The notes beneath the pieces are model-generated. The model did no database searches, had not been told where the DNA came from, and saw only the letters and a program-made list of their open reading frames with translations. Positions 54,044-63,991 of a stretch of DNA of 64,000 nucleotides are shown piece by piece (the stretch's first letter is position 1; each line of letters starts with the position of its first letter). The DNA comes from Chitinophagales bacterium (lineage in GTDB: Bacteria > Bacteroidota > Bacteroidia > Chitinophagales > Chitinophagaceae), in NCBI GenBank assembly GCA_013298665.1, contig JAAFIK010000009.1:39875-103874 (forward strand), read 5' to 3'. Made by a program: the position numbers and the translations under genes.

Positions 54044-54646
54044 TTACTGCCCGAGTGTTAAAAAATTATGCAAGATGGTTGCTCCGGTGGCGGCTGATTT
54101 CTCGGCATGGAATTGCACCGCATAAAAATTATCTTTCCGGAGGGCGGCACTGTACGTAAGTCCGTAGCTGCTTTTGGCAACCGTGTGCGCACCGGTAGTA
54201 GCATAATAGCTGTGCACGTAGTACACAAATGCCTGTTCGTTTACGCCCTTAAAAAGAGGTGAGGTGCAATCGTAAATATTGTTCCACCCGATCTGTGGTA
54301 CTTTGAGAGAAGCCAGGTTGTCTTCCCGTTGAAAGCGGCGGACTTCGGCGTCAAAGATGCCAAGCCCGGGAGTATCGCCTTCTTCGGAATGGCGGCAAAG
54401 GAGTTGCATGCCTACGCAGATGCCGAGTACCGGCTGCCGCAACTGCGGAATCAGTTGGTCGAGTCCGTTTTCCCGGAGCGATTGCATGGCGGCATGGGCA
54501 TGACCCACCCCGGGAAAGATCACCCGGTCTGCTGCCAGCAGGGTTGCGGGATCATCGGTGATGATGGCTTCTGTATTGAGCCTGCGCAGGGCGTACTGCA
54601 CACTTTGCACATTACCGGCGTTGTATTTAATGATTGCTATCTGCAT
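54044..54646 (-). CDS. hisH: Imidazole glycerol phosphate synthase, glutaminase subunit
   Basis: A 200-residue class I glutamine amidotransferase. The nucleophile Cys is in LGICVGMQLLCRHSEEG, the oxyanion region is FPGVGHAHAAM and the His-Glu pair is in AVQFHAEKS. It supplies ammonia to HisF. A 56-bp gap precedes it, after hisB. Confidence 0.96.
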   Translation of the reverse strand: MQIAIIKYNAGNVQSVQYALRRLNTEAIITDDPATLLAADRVIFPGVGHAHAAMQSLRENGLDQLIPQLRQPVLGICVGMQLLCRHSEEGDTPGLGIFDAEVRRFQREDNLASLKVPQIGWNNIYDCTSPLFKGVNEQAFVYYVHSYYATTGAHTVAKSSYGLTYSAALRKDNFYAVQFHAEKSAATGATILHNFLTLGQ

Positions 54647-54702
54647 ATGAAAATCTCCTGTCGTTGGTCTATGTAAAAAAATCCCCTGGTGCCGTCCACT
54701 GC

Positions 54703-55896
54703 CTACAACAAGCCTTTTGTTGTGGGCAGTGCATTGCTGCCATCGCGCTTCACAGCCATCTTTATGGCTTTGGCAAAGGCTTTGAAGATGGCTTCAATTT
54801 TGTGGTGTTCGTTATCCCCGGTGGCCTGTATATTCAGGTTGCACCGCGCGGCATCACTGAAAGATTTGAAAAAGTGAAAAAACATTTCTGTGGGCATTTC
54901 CCCTATTTTCTCTCTTTTAAATTCAGCATCCCACACGATCCAGTTACGCCCGCCAAAATCGATGGCAACCTGTGCAAGGCAATCGTCCATCGGCAATACA
55001 AATGCATACCGTTCAATACCGCGTTTATCACCCAGTGCTTTTGCAATGGCTTCTCCAAGCGCAATACCACAGTCTTCGATGGTATGGTGTTCATCAATAT
55101 GAAGATCGCCTTTGCAGACAACCGACAAATCGATATGGCCATGCCGGGCCAACTGGTCGAGCATATGGTCGAAAAACCCAAGCCCGGTCTGGTTGGCTGC
55201 GGTGCCGGTACCATCAAGATTGAGCGATACAGTGATGCTGGTTTCGTTGGTATGGCGTTCCTGTACCACCGCGCGCCTGGGCTGCAGGTGCGCATATACA
55301 CTTGCCCAATCGGGTGTATCGAGTACGATGGTATCCTGAAGCGCGGCAATCTTATCCCTGATCTCATCGCTGCCAAGACCACTGCCATTGTTGAGCCAGA
55401 TGCCTTTGCAGCCGAGGTTTTTGGCCAACTGCATATCGGTAATGCGGTCGCCGATCACAAAAGAGCGGGCAAGGTCGTATTTCGATGCATCAAAATATTC
55501 GGTGAGCATGGCAGTGCCGGGTTTCCGGGTGGGTGCCTGCTGGACGGGATAGGTACGGTCGATAAAGACTGCGCTGAACCGGATGTTTTCGCCTTCGAGG
55601 CTTTTCATCACCAGGTTGTGCAGGGGCCAGAATGTGTGCTCCGGAAAGGTATCGGTACCCAGACCGTCCTGGTTGGTAACCATCACCAGTTCATAATCCA
55701 GTTCGGTGGCAATCTTACGCATATACCAGAACATGTCTGTATAAAAGGTAAGTTTACTGTAGTCGTCCAACTGGTAAGTGGGCGGGGCTTCGTTGATAAG
55801 TGTGCCATCGCGGTCGATGAACAATACTTTTCGCGGTGCTGCAGGGCTGTTGCCGGCAGCAACGGGATAACGGACGATGATGGGTTGATCTGACAT
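54703..55896 (-). CDS. hisB: Bifunctional histidinol-phosphatase / imidazoleglycerol-phosphate dehydratase
   Basis: A 397-residue fusion. The N-terminal HAD-type histidinol phosphatase (about 20-180) has [11 protein letters not shown] and [15 protein letters not shown]. The C-terminal IGP dehydratase (about 200-397) has [20 protein letters not shown] and [16 protein letters not shown], with the manganese-binding His clusters. It performs steps 6 and 8 of histidine synthesis. Fused HisB is common in Gammaproteobacteria and Bacteroidota. Confidence 0.96.
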   Translation of the reverse strand: MSDQPIIVRYPVAAGNSPAAPRKVLFIDRDGTLINEAPPTYQLDDYSKLTFYTDMFWYMRKIATELDYELVMVTNQDGLGTDTFPEHTFWPLHNLVMKSLEGENIRFSAVFIDRTYPVQQAPTRKPGTAMLTEYFDASKYDLARSFVIGDRITDMQLAKNLGCKGIWLNNGSGLGSDEIRDKIAALQDTIVLDTPDWASVYAHLQPRRAVVQERHTNETSITVSLNLDGTGTAANQTGLGFFDHMLDQLARHGHIDLSVVCKGDLHIDEHHTIEDCGIALGEAIAKALGDKRGIERYAFVLPMDDCLAQVAIDFGGRNWIVWDAEFKREKIGEMPTEMFFHFFKSFSDAARCNLNIQATGDNEHHKIEAIFKAFAKAIKMAVKRDGSNALPTTKGLL

Positions 55897-55919
55897 ATTG
55901 TCGTATTTAATGATGAGCG

Positions 55920-56990
55920 TTATTGTTGTGCGGGCGGCGCCTGTTGCCAGTTGTCAAAAGCTGCCAGCAGGATTTCATTCTCCTGCGGTGTACCGATGGT
56001 GATCCGCAGGCAGTTTTCACAACCCGGTTCACGGCTGCGGTTGCGCACGATGATGCCCTTACCGGTTAAAAAATGGTACAGGCCATTGGCATCGGTTACC
56101 TGTACGAGCAGAAAATTGGCTTCGCTTTCAAATACTTTTGTCACAAAGGCATACTGTTCCAGTCGGCTGGCAAGGCTGTTTCTGGCGGCTACGGTTTGCT
56201 GTATGGCTTCGTTTACCCAACTCACCTGTGCCAATGCTTCAAGCCCCAATGCTGCGGAGGCTTTATTGATGTTGTAAGGCGGTTTTACCTTATTAAACAG
56301 ATCGATGATGCCGAGCGATGCAAAGCAAAGCCCGAGGCGTAAAGCGGCAAGTCCCCACGCCTTGGAGAGGGTCTGCATCACGATCAGGCTGGGATAGGTG
56401 GTCAATTCCTGTATGCAGGTTTTCTGCCGGGAAAAATTGATATAAGCCTCATCCACCACCAGGATACCGTTGAAGTTATTGAGCAGCCATTCGATATCTT
56501 CCCGGTGCATATTGTTGCCGGTGGGGTTATTGGGACTGCACACAAAAATGATTTTCGTTTGGGCATCAACCAGGTTCATGATGGTGGACAGGTTGAGCTG
56601 AAAACCGGCGGTAAGACCTGCCTTACGTACTTCCACCGCATTAATACCGGCAGACACTTCATACATGCCATAGGTGGGTGGACAAATGATGATATTGTCG
56701 CGGCCGGGTTCGCAAAAGATGCGGAGTGCGAGATCGATGACCTCGTCGCTGCCATTACCGATGAATATATTTTCGGCAGGCACGCCCTTGATCTTTGCGA
56801 GGGCAAACTTGAGCTGCCATTGCAGGGGATCGGGATAGCGGTTGAATGCTTCCTGCAAGGGAGAGCCAAGGCTGTTTTCGTTGGCGTCGAGGTAAACCGA
56901 TGCCTCACCTTCAAACTCATGACGGGCAGAAGCATAAGGCTTTAACTGCCGGATATTGGTTCTGACGAGTTGCTGCAGGTCAAATGACAT
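55920..56990 (-). CDS. hisC: Histidinol-phosphate aminotransferase
   Basis: A 356-residue class I/II aminotransferase from the ATG at 56990, which overlaps the hisD stop by 11 bp; an upstream frame to 57038 adds only residues read through his[43 protein letters not shown] and the PLP lysine in [14 protein letters not shown] are typical HisC features. It transaminates imidazole-acetol phosphate with glutamate. Confidence 0.95.
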   Translation of the reverse strand: MSFDLQQLVRTNIRQLKPYASARHEFEGEASVYLDANENSLGSPLQEAFNRYPDPLQWQLKFALAKIKGVPAENIFIGNGSDEVIDLALRIFCEPGRDNIIICPPTYGMYEVSAGINAVEVRKAGLTAGFQLNLSTIMNLVDAQTKIIFVCSPNNPTGNNMHREDIEWLLNNFNGILVVDEAYINFSRQKTCIQELTTYPSLIVMQTLSKAWGLAALRLGLCFASLGIIDLFNKVKPPYNINKASAALGLEALAQVSWVNEAIQQTVAARNSLASRLEQYAFVTKVFESEANFLLVQVTDANGLYHFLTGKGIIVRNRSREPGCENCLRITIGTPQENEILLAAFDNWQQAPPAQQ

Positions 56991-58275
56991 GGTTATTGAT
57001 TTTTTGTAAGCGAATGGTAACGGCATTTTTATGGGCAACCAGCCCCTCGGCTTCCGCCATCACTTCAACGGCAGGACCCAGTTGCCGGAGACCTTCGGGA
57101 CTGATTTCCTGATAAGTGATCTTCTTAACAAAGCTATCGAGAGATACCCCGCTGTATGCACTGGCATAGCCATTGGTGGGCAGGGTATGGTTGGTACCAC
57201 TGGCATAATCACCCGCGCTTTCGGGCGCATAATGCCCGATGAATACACTACCTGCATTTACCACTTTATCCGACAGTTCCAGGGCCCGGTTGGAGGCGAT
57301 GATGAGGTGTTCCGGCGCGTACATATTCAGCAGGTCGAAAGCGGTGCCGGTGTCTTCCATGATGATACAACGGCTGTTGAGCAGGGCTTTGGCGGCATAT
57401 TCCCTGCGCGGCAGCGTAGCCAACTGTTTGTCCAGTGCCTGCCGGATGGCTGTAGCGACCGCTGCAGAAGTGGCCAGGAGCAGTACCTGGCTGTCGGCAC
57501 CATGCTCAGCCTGGCTGAGCAGGTCGGCTGCTACAAAAGCGGGATCGCTGTCTGCATCAGCATATACGGCTACTTCGCTGGGCCCTGCGGGCATATCAAT
57601 GGCGGTACCCGTCTTACTCACCAATTGTTTGGCACAGGTAACGTACTGGTTGCCGGGACCGAATATTTTGGCTACACGCGGAATGGATGCGGTGCCATAG
57701 GCCATGGCGCCAATGGCTTGTATACCCCCTGCTTTACAGACTTTGGTAATGCCCAATATTCTGGCCACATAAAGAATGACAGGGTTGATGGCTTTGTCTT
57801 TGCCACAGGGTGTACATACCACAATCTCTTTACAGCCTGCCAGTACCGCAGGAATACCGAGCATGAGCAAAGTGGAAAACAGTGGCGCTGTTCCACCGGG
57901 GATGTAGAGTCCTACGGCCGTAATGGCCACCGACTTCCGCCAGCAGCGAACACCGGGCATGGTTTCGATCACTTCCACTGTCTGCTGCTGTTGCTGGTGA
58001 AAACGGGTGATGTTCTGCCGGGCGATGGCGATGGCAGCTTTGAGGGGTTCGCTTACGGCTGCTTCAGCGGCGTCAAACTCTGCTGCTGTAACGAGGATAC
58101 TGCCGGGATCCACGCCATCAAACTGCCGGGTATACCGTAATACTGCGGCATCGCCTTCCTGCTGTACGGCATCAAGAATGGTTTGTGTCTGCGCTTCGAG
58201 CCATACCGTATCGATTACGGGCCGCCGGAGTATTTCAGCCCAGCGGCTCCTGTCGGGATTATTGTATACCTGCAT
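56980..58275 (-). CDS. hisD: Histidinol dehydrogenase
   Basis: A 431-residue enzyme from the ATG at 58275 (MQVYNNPDRSRWAEILRRP is the usual family start); an in-frame ATG at 58302 would add 9 residues. Motifs include VALYIPGGTAPLFSTLLM-type VGLYIPGGTAP, IFGPGNQYVTCAKQLV, DMPAGPSEVAVYAD and AEHGADSQVLL, with the zinc-binding Gln/His residues. It oxidises histidinol to histidine in two steps. It is 186 bp after hisG; a hairpin lies in that gap. Confidence 0.95.
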   Translation of the reverse strand: MQVYNNPDRSRWAEILRRPVIDTVWLEAQTQTILDAVQQEGDAAVLRYTRQFDGVDPGSILVTAAEFDAAEAAVSEPLKAAIAIARQNITRFHQQQQQTVEVIETMPGVRCWRKSVAITAVGLYIPGGTAPLFSTLLMLGIPAVLAGCKEIVVCTPCGKDKAINPVILYVARILGITKVCKAGGIQAIGAMAYGTASIPRVAKIFGPGNQYVTCAKQLVSKTGTAIDMPAGPSEVAVYADADSDPAFVAADLLSQAEHGADSQVLLLATSAAVATAIRQALDKQLATLPRREYAAKALLNSRCIIMEDTGTAFDLLNMYAPEHLIIASNRALELSDKVVNAGSVFIGHYAPESAGDYASGTNHTLPTNGYASAYSGVSLDSFVKKITYQEISPEGLRQLGPAVEVMAEAEGLVAHKNAVTIRLQKINNHVI

Positions 58276-58410
58276 ATTGCGTTTACCTTTTTTAAGCATC
58301 ATGCCTGATGCAGTTCAAAATATGACTATCGTTGTCAGTACCCCGATACCGGCAGCCTTGTGACCACCTGTATAAGGCACCTTTTCTTTTTGCTGCTGCC
58401 GGCCTGTGCC

Positions 58411-58444
58411 GGGTATTGACTTTTTACAAAATGGCTCAATACCC
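58411..58444. other. Intercistronic inverted repeat between hisG and hisD
   Basis: GGGTATTGA (58411-58419) pairs with TCAATACCC (58436-58444), a perfect 9-bp stem with a 16-bp loop. It may adjust hisG to hisD expression or stabilise mRNA, but no T-run is present. Confidence 0.4.
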
Positions 58445-58461
58445 AACAATGCCACCAGCAC

Positions 58462-59358
58462 TCAATCAATCATTTTTTCAATCGGTACCACCAGGATACC
58501 TTCGGCTTTAAAGGCCTTCAGTTTTTCGATCACTTCCCAGAAATCGTTTTCATTCACTACGCTCTGTACGCTGCTCCAGCCGGGCTCTGCAAGGGGTACG
58601 ATGGTGGGGCTTTTGGCGCCAGGCAATATGCCGGCAATATTCTCCAACTGGTCGTTGGGGGCATTGAGCAGGATATACTTAACCCGCTTTGCCCGGTGCA
58701 CCGCATTGATCCGCAGCAACAATTTATCGAGTATCGCCTGCTTGGGAGCAGCAAGGTTTTGGGCTGCTGCGAGTACAGCCTCTGATGGCAATACCACTTC
58801 CACTTCCCGGAGTCCGTTGGTAAAGAGGGTGCTGCCGCTGCTGACGAGGTCGCAGATGGCATCGGCGAGCCCGATACCGGGGGCAATCTCTACGGAGCCG
58901 CTGATCTCATGGATCTCGGCAACAATGCTGTTTTTATCAAGGTACTGCTGCAGCAGGTGGGTGTAGGTAGTGGCAATCTTCAACCCTGCGAGATCAGATA
59001 AGCCACTGTATGGCATAGCCTTGGGTACGGCCAGCGACAACCGGCAGCGACCAAAGCCGAGCCGGTACACCAGGTCTATTTCCTTATTCTTTTCGAGTAA
59101 TACGTTTTCGCCTACAATACCGATATCGGCCACCCGGTCAAATACATACTGGGGGATATCATCGTCGCGCAAAAAATACACTTCAACCGGAAAGTTGTCG
59201 GAAGTGGTTTTCAACTGCTTATTGCCGTTGTTGAGTTCAATACCACATTCGCGCAGCAACCGGATGGAATCTTCATACAGCCGTCCCGATTTCTGAATGG
59301 CGATGCGCAGTATCGCTGCCGGTTCGCCAGTTGTTTGTTGTGTCATGTTGTTCTGCAT
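58462..59358 (-). CDS. hisG: ATP phosphoribosyltransferase, long form
   Basis: A 298-residue HisG, catalysing the first committed step from ATP and PRPP. RIAIQKSGRLYEDSIRLLREC is the N-terminal motif, VADIGIVGENVLLE and ISGSVEIAPGIGLADAICDLVSSG form the PRPP site, and the C-terminal part (about 220-298) is the regulatory domain for histidine feedback inhibition. The start at 59358 has another ATG four codons later. The attenuator hairpin ends 8 bp upstream. Confidence 0.95.
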   Translation of the reverse strand: MQNNMTQQTTGEPAAILRIAIQKSGRLYEDSIRLLRECGIELNNGNKQLKTTSDNFPVEVYFLRDDDIPQYVFDRVADIGIVGENVLLEKNKEIDLVYRLGFGRCRLSLAVPKAMPYSGLSDLAGLKIATTYTHLLQQYLDKNSIVAEIHEISGSVEIAPGIGLADAICDLVSSGSTLFTNGLREVEVVLPSEAVLAAAQNLAAPKQAILDKLLLRINAVHRAKRVKYILLNAPNDQLENIAGILPGAKSPTIVPLAEPGWSSVQSVVNENDFWEVIEKLKAFKAEGILVVPIEKMID

Positions 59359-59365
59359 TTTTGAT

Positions 59366-59405
59366 CAAACAAAAAGGGCTTACATTGCTGTAAGCCCTTT
59401 GTTTG
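59366..59405 (-). promoter_or_regulatory. Attenuator terminator hairpin of the his operon
   Basis: On the minus strand AAAGGGCTTACA (59389-59400 complement) pairs with TGTAAGCCCTTT (59373-59384 complement), a perfect 12-bp stem with a 4-base loop, followed by TTTTTGTTTG. It is a strong rho-independent terminator 8 bp before hisG and about 20 bp after the leader peptide stop. This order (His-rich leader, then terminator, then hisG) is the classic attenuation arrangement: with enough charged tRNA-His the hairpin forms and transcription stops; with starvation the ribosome stalls on the His codons and an alternative fold is favoured. The antiterminator was not traced. Confidence 0.75.
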
Positions 59406-59425
59406 TTATGTATATACTACACCAA

Positions 59426-59485
59426 TCACAATTGCTTACCGCGGGGCAAGAAATGATGATGGTGGATATGTATTGTTATTGACAT
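59426..59485 (-). CDS. hisL: His operon leader peptide with five His codons in a six-codon run
   Basis: A 19-codon minus-strand frame from the ATG at 59485 to TGA at 59426 encodes MSITIHIHHHHFLPRGKQL. Residues 6-11 read H-I-H-H-H-H (codons CAT ATC CAC CAT CAT CAT). This density is far above chance and it sits directly upstream of the terminator and hisG. It is too short to be found by ordinary gene callers. It is a regulatory leader and not a functional protein. Confidence 0.8.
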   Translation of the reverse strand: MSITIHIHHHHFLPRGKQL

Positions 59486-59530
59486 GCTGCTGCAAAGTAA
59501 CGAGCAGAAAGTTGTTTTTCCAAAAAAAAC

Positions 59531-61654
59531 TTACTCTCCGGCTCCTGTTATTTTTATCACCGACCTGGCCAACTTTTTAAACTGGTCGAGGCGGGCAAAC
59601 TGGTCTTGTATAAAGCTGTTGTCTTCCAGCTTTCCGAGTACCTTATTCATTTCTGCATTGGTGTCGTACACCATCTGGCGGAACGGGTTGGTGTAATCTT
59701 TTGCACGGGAGTCGCAGATGCCTTTGGTCATCCAGGTTTCGGTAAGTACCGCTTCCTGCACCAGGGTTTTGAATTTTTCTGCGGTAAACTGGCGCGGACT
59801 GATGCCGAGTATTTCGAGCAATGCGGTATAGGCATGGTTGCGTTTGTCCTGCGGGTAAGCGTCTCCCTGTTGCTGGTAGGATTGGTGTACCTGTTCCCAG
59901 CTATCCAGCTTACCGGATTTGATGTCGCGCTTCAGTTCTGCAACGGCTTCCTCCCGGATGAGTTGCCCGCCGATGTTGAGCCAGTTGGCGCGGCTGATTT
60001 TGGCAGAGAGTGATTTCTTAAGCGCATCGAAACTGGCATACTTCCCCTCTTTGCAGTGACGCATGATGGTGCGTACCCCATAGTACCGGATGAGTTCGCG
60101 GAAGACGGCGATGGCCTGCGGTACTTTGAGCAGCAGTGTTTCACGACTGCTGTTTTCCCAGCCGGTAACCGTTGCGCTGCCATCTTCATGTACGGGCAGG
60201 CTTTCCAGCAAACTCAGGGACGCAAACATTTCGTTGATGGTATCCGGGGCAAGATAGTCGTACTCGATCAACTGTATTTTTTCCGTACGCCTGTCGCGGT
60301 CCTCATATTTCCAGGCATTGCGTGCAAGGGCATACATATTGTACAGGAACCAATAGGCGGGCATCACCACGAGCCGGTCGCCGGCCACATCATTGCTCAC
60401 GAGACTGAACGGAATGGGTATGAGGATCTCCGCAGGAAAATCGCCTTTGGAGATGATGGTAAAGGAGGCAAATTTTGAATTGTGTTTCAGGCTTACACAT
60501 AAGCCCGGCCAGAAGCCCCGGCCGGCAACGATTTCCCCATCCGGGCTGCGGCTGTTGTGGTTGCTGCCAATAGTGGCTCCGGCGGCAATATTGCTTTGTC
60601 CCATGATGAGCGCGGCACACAAAAACGAGTTGTTGTGGTGCTGCTCATGGGCGGGAAAGATGAGGGAGTTGAGTACCTCGCAGCAGGAGATGGTGGCGTT
60701 GTTGCCCAGGTAAGAGTTGATGAGGCGGGCGCCATATTTCAACTGGGAATGTGAGGCCATCAGGAAGCGGACGGCTTTGACGCCATAAAAGATACGGCAG
60801 CCAAAACCCACCACACCGTTGACCAGTTCGCAGCCCTCACCTACCTGTGATTTTCTGGCGGCATCGCTGTTGATGGTAACGTTTTTGATCTTGTTGGCCC
60901 CTTTCAGGTAAGCATCAGATCCGATCCACACGTCTTTGATGATCTTACAGTTCTTGATCACGGTGCGGTCGCCGATCTTACCGTAGTACCCCTGCTGTTT
61001 GTCAAATTTCTTTTCGGTAAACATCTTGAATTTACCCAGCAGGGCATCGTCTTCCCGGTACTTACTCCAGAGAAAGGCATCCCCGGGCAGCATACCATTA
61101 AAAGGGATCACGCTCCTGCCGCCATTCTCGTTGCAGAGTTCCAGCCAGATGCGTACCTTCTCGTCTTCGCCATCCTTGAGTACGCCATTCCCGAATTTGG
61201 CGTGTGCGGTACAGGAGAGTTCGTTGGTATTGACGATCATCACATCGTCGCCGATGATGTAATGGCTGAGGTAGTTGACATTATCGATACAGACATTATT
61301 ACCGAAGTCGCAACTGATGATGGTGCTGTTGTACAACCCCACGGGCATCCGCAGGTTATTAAATTCGAGGAAGTAAGGTTCGAGCATCCCGATGCGTACG
61401 AGGCCGAAGAATTTACAGTTCTTTACGAGTTCGGGATTGAAGGCACGGGATACCAGGAGTTTGTTCCAGTCGTCGGAGGTATTGCGGTTGCGTACAAGTA
61501 CTTCTATCTCGTGCGCCGATAGCTTACGGTATTCAATACCGTTGCGGTTCTGCACATTGCGGAGGTGGTATTCGTCTTTCCCTTCCGGAATAAAACGGGG
61601 CTCCACAAAATTATACCCGAGGGTGTCAACGCTGTGTTTGTGAATGATATTCAT
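59531..61654 (-). CDS. DUF4954 protein with left-handed beta-helix-type repeats
   Basis: A 707-residue protein. Repeating hexapeptide-like stretches (for example IGDDVMIVNT, IGDRTVIKNCKIIKDVWIGSDAYLKG, AAGATIGSNHNSRS) are typical of the left-handed beta-helix of acyl/nucleotidyltransferases, and this family is known only as DUF4954 in Bacteroidota. The C-terminal 300 residues are helical and charged. Its biochemical role is unknown. It lies 30 bp downstream of glmS on the same strand, so a link to amino-sugar or UDP-GlcNAc metabolism is possible (inference). Confidence 0.85.
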   Translation of the reverse strand: MNIIHKHSVDTLGYNFVEPRFIPEGKDEYHLRNVQNRNGIEYRKLSAHEIEVLVRNRNTSDDWNKLLVSRAFNPELVKNCKFFGLVRIGMLEPYFLEFNNLRMPVGLYNSTIISCDFGNNVCIDNVNYLSHYIIGDDVMIVNTNELSCTAHAKFGNGVLKDGEDEKVRIWLELCNENGGRSVIPFNGMLPGDAFLWSKYREDDALLGKFKMFTEKKFDKQQGYYGKIGDRTVIKNCKIIKDVWIGSDAYLKGANKIKNVTINSDAARKSQVGEGCELVNGVVGFGCRIFYGVKAVRFLMASHSQLKYGARLINSYLGNNATISCCEVLNSLIFPAHEQHHNNSFLCAALIMGQSNIAAGATIGSNHNSRSPDGEIVAGRGFWPGLCVSLKHNSKFASFTIISKGDFPAEILIPIPFSLVSNDVAGDRLVVMPAYWFLYNMYALARNAWKYEDRDRRTEKIQLIEYDYLAPDTINEMFASLSLLESLPVHEDGSATVTGWENSSRETLLLKVPQAIAVFRELIRYYGVRTIMRHCKEGKYASFDALKKSLSAKISRANWLNIGGQLIREEAVAELKRDIKSGKLDSWEQVHQSYQQQGDAYPQDKRNHAYTALLEILGISPRQFTAEKFKTLVQEAVLTETWMTKGICDSRAKDYTNPFRQMVYDTNAEMNKVLGKLEDNSFIQDQFARLDQFKKLARSVIKITGAGE

Positions 61655-61684
61655 GCTGACGAAAATGATTCAGGGTTTGAAAGC

Positions 61685-63520
61685 CTACTCTACCGTTACG
61701 CTCTTGGCAAGGTTCCGGGGTTTATCCACATCTATGCCTTTTGCCACACCCACATAATACGAGAGGAGCTGCATGGGAATGACGCTGAGCATGGGTGCGA
61801 GTAACTCATCGGCCGGGGGTATGGCAAATACGTCATTGCTCAATCCGGGGCTGACGGTATCGCCTTCGGTAATGATGGAGATGACCTTGCCCTTACGCGC
61901 TTTGATTTCCTGCATATTGCTCACGATCTTTTCGTGGTAGCTGTCTTTGGTGGCGACAAAGACTACGGGCAGGTTTTCATCAACCAGGGCGATGGGGCCG
62001 TGCTTCATCTCAGCAGCAGGATAACCTTCTGCGTGGATGTAGGAAATTTCTTTCAGCTTGAGCGCACCCTCAAGGGCGATGGGGAAATTATACCCCCTGC
62101 CCAGGAACAGAAAGTCTGATGCGTTTTTATACTTCTCCGCGATAATTTTCAGCTCACCTGCATTTTTGAGGATGGCACCTACTTTTTCGGGGATGTCCTG
62201 CAACTCTGCCAGCAGTTTACGGTAATATTCATCGGCGATGGTGCCTTTGGCCTTCGCCATTTTGAGCGCCATCATATTGAGTATGGCCAACTGGCCGGTA
62301 AATGCCTTGGTACTGGCCACCCCTATTTCGGGGCCGCTGTGGGTATAAGCCCCTGCGTGCGAAAGACGGGCGATAGACGACCCTACAGCATTGACCACGC
62401 CAAAGATGAGCGCGCCCTGTGCCTTGGCCCTTTCGAGCGCCACGAGGGTATCGGCGGTTTCTCCACTTTGCGAAATGGCGATGATCACATCACCCTTGTT
62501 GATAATGGGGTTGCGGTAGCGGAATTCGCTCGCATACTCCACTTCTACGGGTATGCGGCAGAGTTCCTCAATGACGTATTCGGCAATCAGGCCGGCGTGC
62601 CAACTGGTGCCACAGGCAACAATGACGATACGGCTGGCGCTGATGAGTTGTTCGATATTGTTTTCCACGCCGCTCATGGTGATGGTGCCGGCAGCAGCAT
62701 CGAGCCGGCCACGGAGACAGTCGTAAATGGTTTCGGGTTGTTCAAATATCTCCTTGATCATGAAATGCTCGTAGCCGCCTTTTTCGATGGCAGCCAGTTC
62801 CATATCCAGTTTGGTGATAAAGGGGGTTACCTTTTCATTACCCAGGTTTTTGAGGATCAGTTCATCGGGTTTGACGATGGCCAGTTCATAGTCGTTGACA
62901 TATACCACTTCCTTGGTGTATTCGATGATGGGAGAAGCATCGCTGGCGAGAAAATGCTCCCCTTTGCCGATGCCGATCACGAGTGGACTGCCTTTGCGTG
63001 CGGCAATGATGGTCTCGGGATCCTGTGCATCGATGAGGAGGATACAGTAGGCACCGGTAACCCTTTTGAGGGCGATGCGTACGGCTTCTTCGAGACTGCA
63101 TTCGTTGTTGTGCTGGATGTCTTCGATAAAGTTGAGCAGTACCTCTGTATCGGTATCGCTGGTAAAACTGTATCCGTTATTGATGAGTTCGCGCTTGAGC
63201 TGGGCATAGTTTTCGATGATGCCGTTGTGGATCATGGCGAGGCGGCCGCTGGCAGACTGGTGGGGATGGGCATTGCGGTCGCTCGGTTCGCCGTGGGTAG
63301 CCCAACGGGTATGACCAATGCCGATATGCGCCTGTACGTCCTGCCCGATAAGGGATTCTTCGAGTTCGGCTACTTTTCCTTTCTTTTTAAATACTTTGAG
63401 GGTTTTATCAAGCAAGGCCACGCCTGAACTGTCGTAACCCCGGTATTCGAGGCGTTTGAGTCCTTTAAGAATGATGGGGTATGCCTGTTTGGTTCCTGTA
63501 TATCCTACAATGCCACACAT
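61685..63520 (-). CDS. glmS: Glutamine-fructose-6-phosphate aminotransferase, probable housekeeping copy
   Basis: A 611-residue GlmS with MCGIVGYTG (nucleophile Cys2), GHTRWATHGEPSDRNAHPH, the SIS-domain motifs ACGTSWHAG and SQSGETADT, and the terminal NLAKSVTVE. It makes glucosamine-6-phosphate for cell wall synthesis. It is clearly related to the copy at 11.3-13.2 kb, but the two differ in many positions (for example VALLDKTLKVF against IAVLNGSLSVY). It is followed by the DUF4954 gene, a plausible housekeeping setting. No glmS ribozyme was recognised upstream. Confidence 0.95.
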   Translation of the reverse strand: MCGIVGYTGTKQAYPIILKGLKRLEYRGYDSSGVALLDKTLKVFKKKGKVAELEESLIGQDVQAHIGIGHTRWATHGEPSDRNAHPHQSASGRLAMIHNGIIENYAQLKRELINNGYSFTSDTDTEVLLNFIEDIQHNNECSLEEAVRIALKRVTGAYCILLIDAQDPETIIAARKGSPLVIGIGKGEHFLASDASPIIEYTKEVVYVNDYELAIVKPDELILKNLGNEKVTPFITKLDMELAAIEKGGYEHFMIKEIFEQPETIYDCLRGRLDAAAGTITMSGVENNIEQLISASRIVIVACGTSWHAGLIAEYVIEELCRIPVEVEYASEFRYRNPIINKGDVIIAISQSGETADTLVALERAKAQGALIFGVVNAVGSSIARLSHAGAYTHSGPEIGVASTKAFTGQLAILNMMALKMAKAKGTIADEYYRKLLAELQDIPEKVGAILKNAGELKIIAEKYKNASDFLFLGRGYNFPIALEGALKLKEISYIHAEGYPAAEMKHGPIALVDENLPVVFVATKDSYHEKIVSNMQEIKARKGKVISIITEGDTVSPGLSNDVFAIPPADELLAPMLSVIPMQLLSYYVGVAKGIDVDKPRNLAKSVTVE

Positions 63521-63601
63521 ATTGAATGTTCCTGATTTGGTTTAGAAAATAATCTGCAATATTACCTAAAATGCGGGAATAAGCGGGGAGTAGTTTATCC
63601 C

Positions 63602-63640
63602 GGAATTTGCAATAGAAAATCTATTGCAAGCCGAAATTCC
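63602..63640. repeat. Hairpin with a 10-bp perfect stem, upstream of glmS
   Basis: TTGCAATAGA (63607-63616) pairs with TCTATTGCAA (63620-63629) over an AAA loop, and GGAATT/AATTCC extend the stem outside. It is one of several inverted repeats in the gene-free tail 63521-64000. Confidence 0.6.
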
Positions 63641-63661
63641 TGCAAACACGGGCATTTCCTC

Positions 63662-63708
63662 GATTTTTCTTCTCATCGTAGGAATTGCTACGCTTTCAAA
63701 GAAAAATC
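63662..63708. repeat. Nested hairpin
   Basis: GATTTTTCTT (63662-63671) pairs with AAGAAAAATC (63699-63708), and CGTAG/CTACG (63677-63681, 63888-type inner arm at 63688-63692) forms an inner stem. No T-run terminator is evident. Confidence 0.5.
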
Positions 63709-63855
63709 TTGCGGGAATATTCACAATGCCGACCTGGCGGTACCCGTCTTTATTGGACTTTCGACTTTCATAACGATTTCTACTGCAAAATCCGGGTTTA
63801 TGCGTATCGGGGTGCCGGGAGGAGCAGTACTCCGTACAGGGTAGGCAAAAGGCAG

Positions 63856-63919
63856 GATATCCCACTGATGCGTCACTGATGCGCCACTGATATACCACTG
63901 TAAAGGGGAGTGGGATATC
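63856..63919. repeat. Inverted repeat flanking short direct repeats
   Basis: GATATCCCACT (63856-63866) and AGTGGGATATC (63909-63919) are exact inverse copies. Between them CACTGATGCG-type repeats recur three or four times. Confidence 0.6.
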
Positions 63920-63949
63920 TATGGGTGAACGCTGGCTGAGGAGGGAGCA

Positions 63950-63991
63950 GTACTCAGTACCTGGTACTCGGTACTTAGTACTTGGTACTGG
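63950..63991. repeat. Heptamer tandem repeat, GTACTYR x 6
   Basis: GTAC recurs every 7 bp six times (63950, 63957, 63964, 63971, 63978, 63985) with varying three-base spacers. Similar short versions occur at 63829-63842 and at 22466-22480. The rest of 63521-64000 shows no gene. Confidence 0.7.

Noticed and set aside
54634..55893. A 419-codon plus-strand frame opposite hisB.
   Set aside because: It is antisense to a clear bifunctional HisB gene.
57031..58140. A 369-codon plus-strand frame opposite hisD.
   Set aside because: It is antisense to HisD, which carries all family motifs.
62339..63427. A 362-codon plus-strand frame opposite glmS.
   Set aside because: It is antisense to GlmS and has no recognisable domain.
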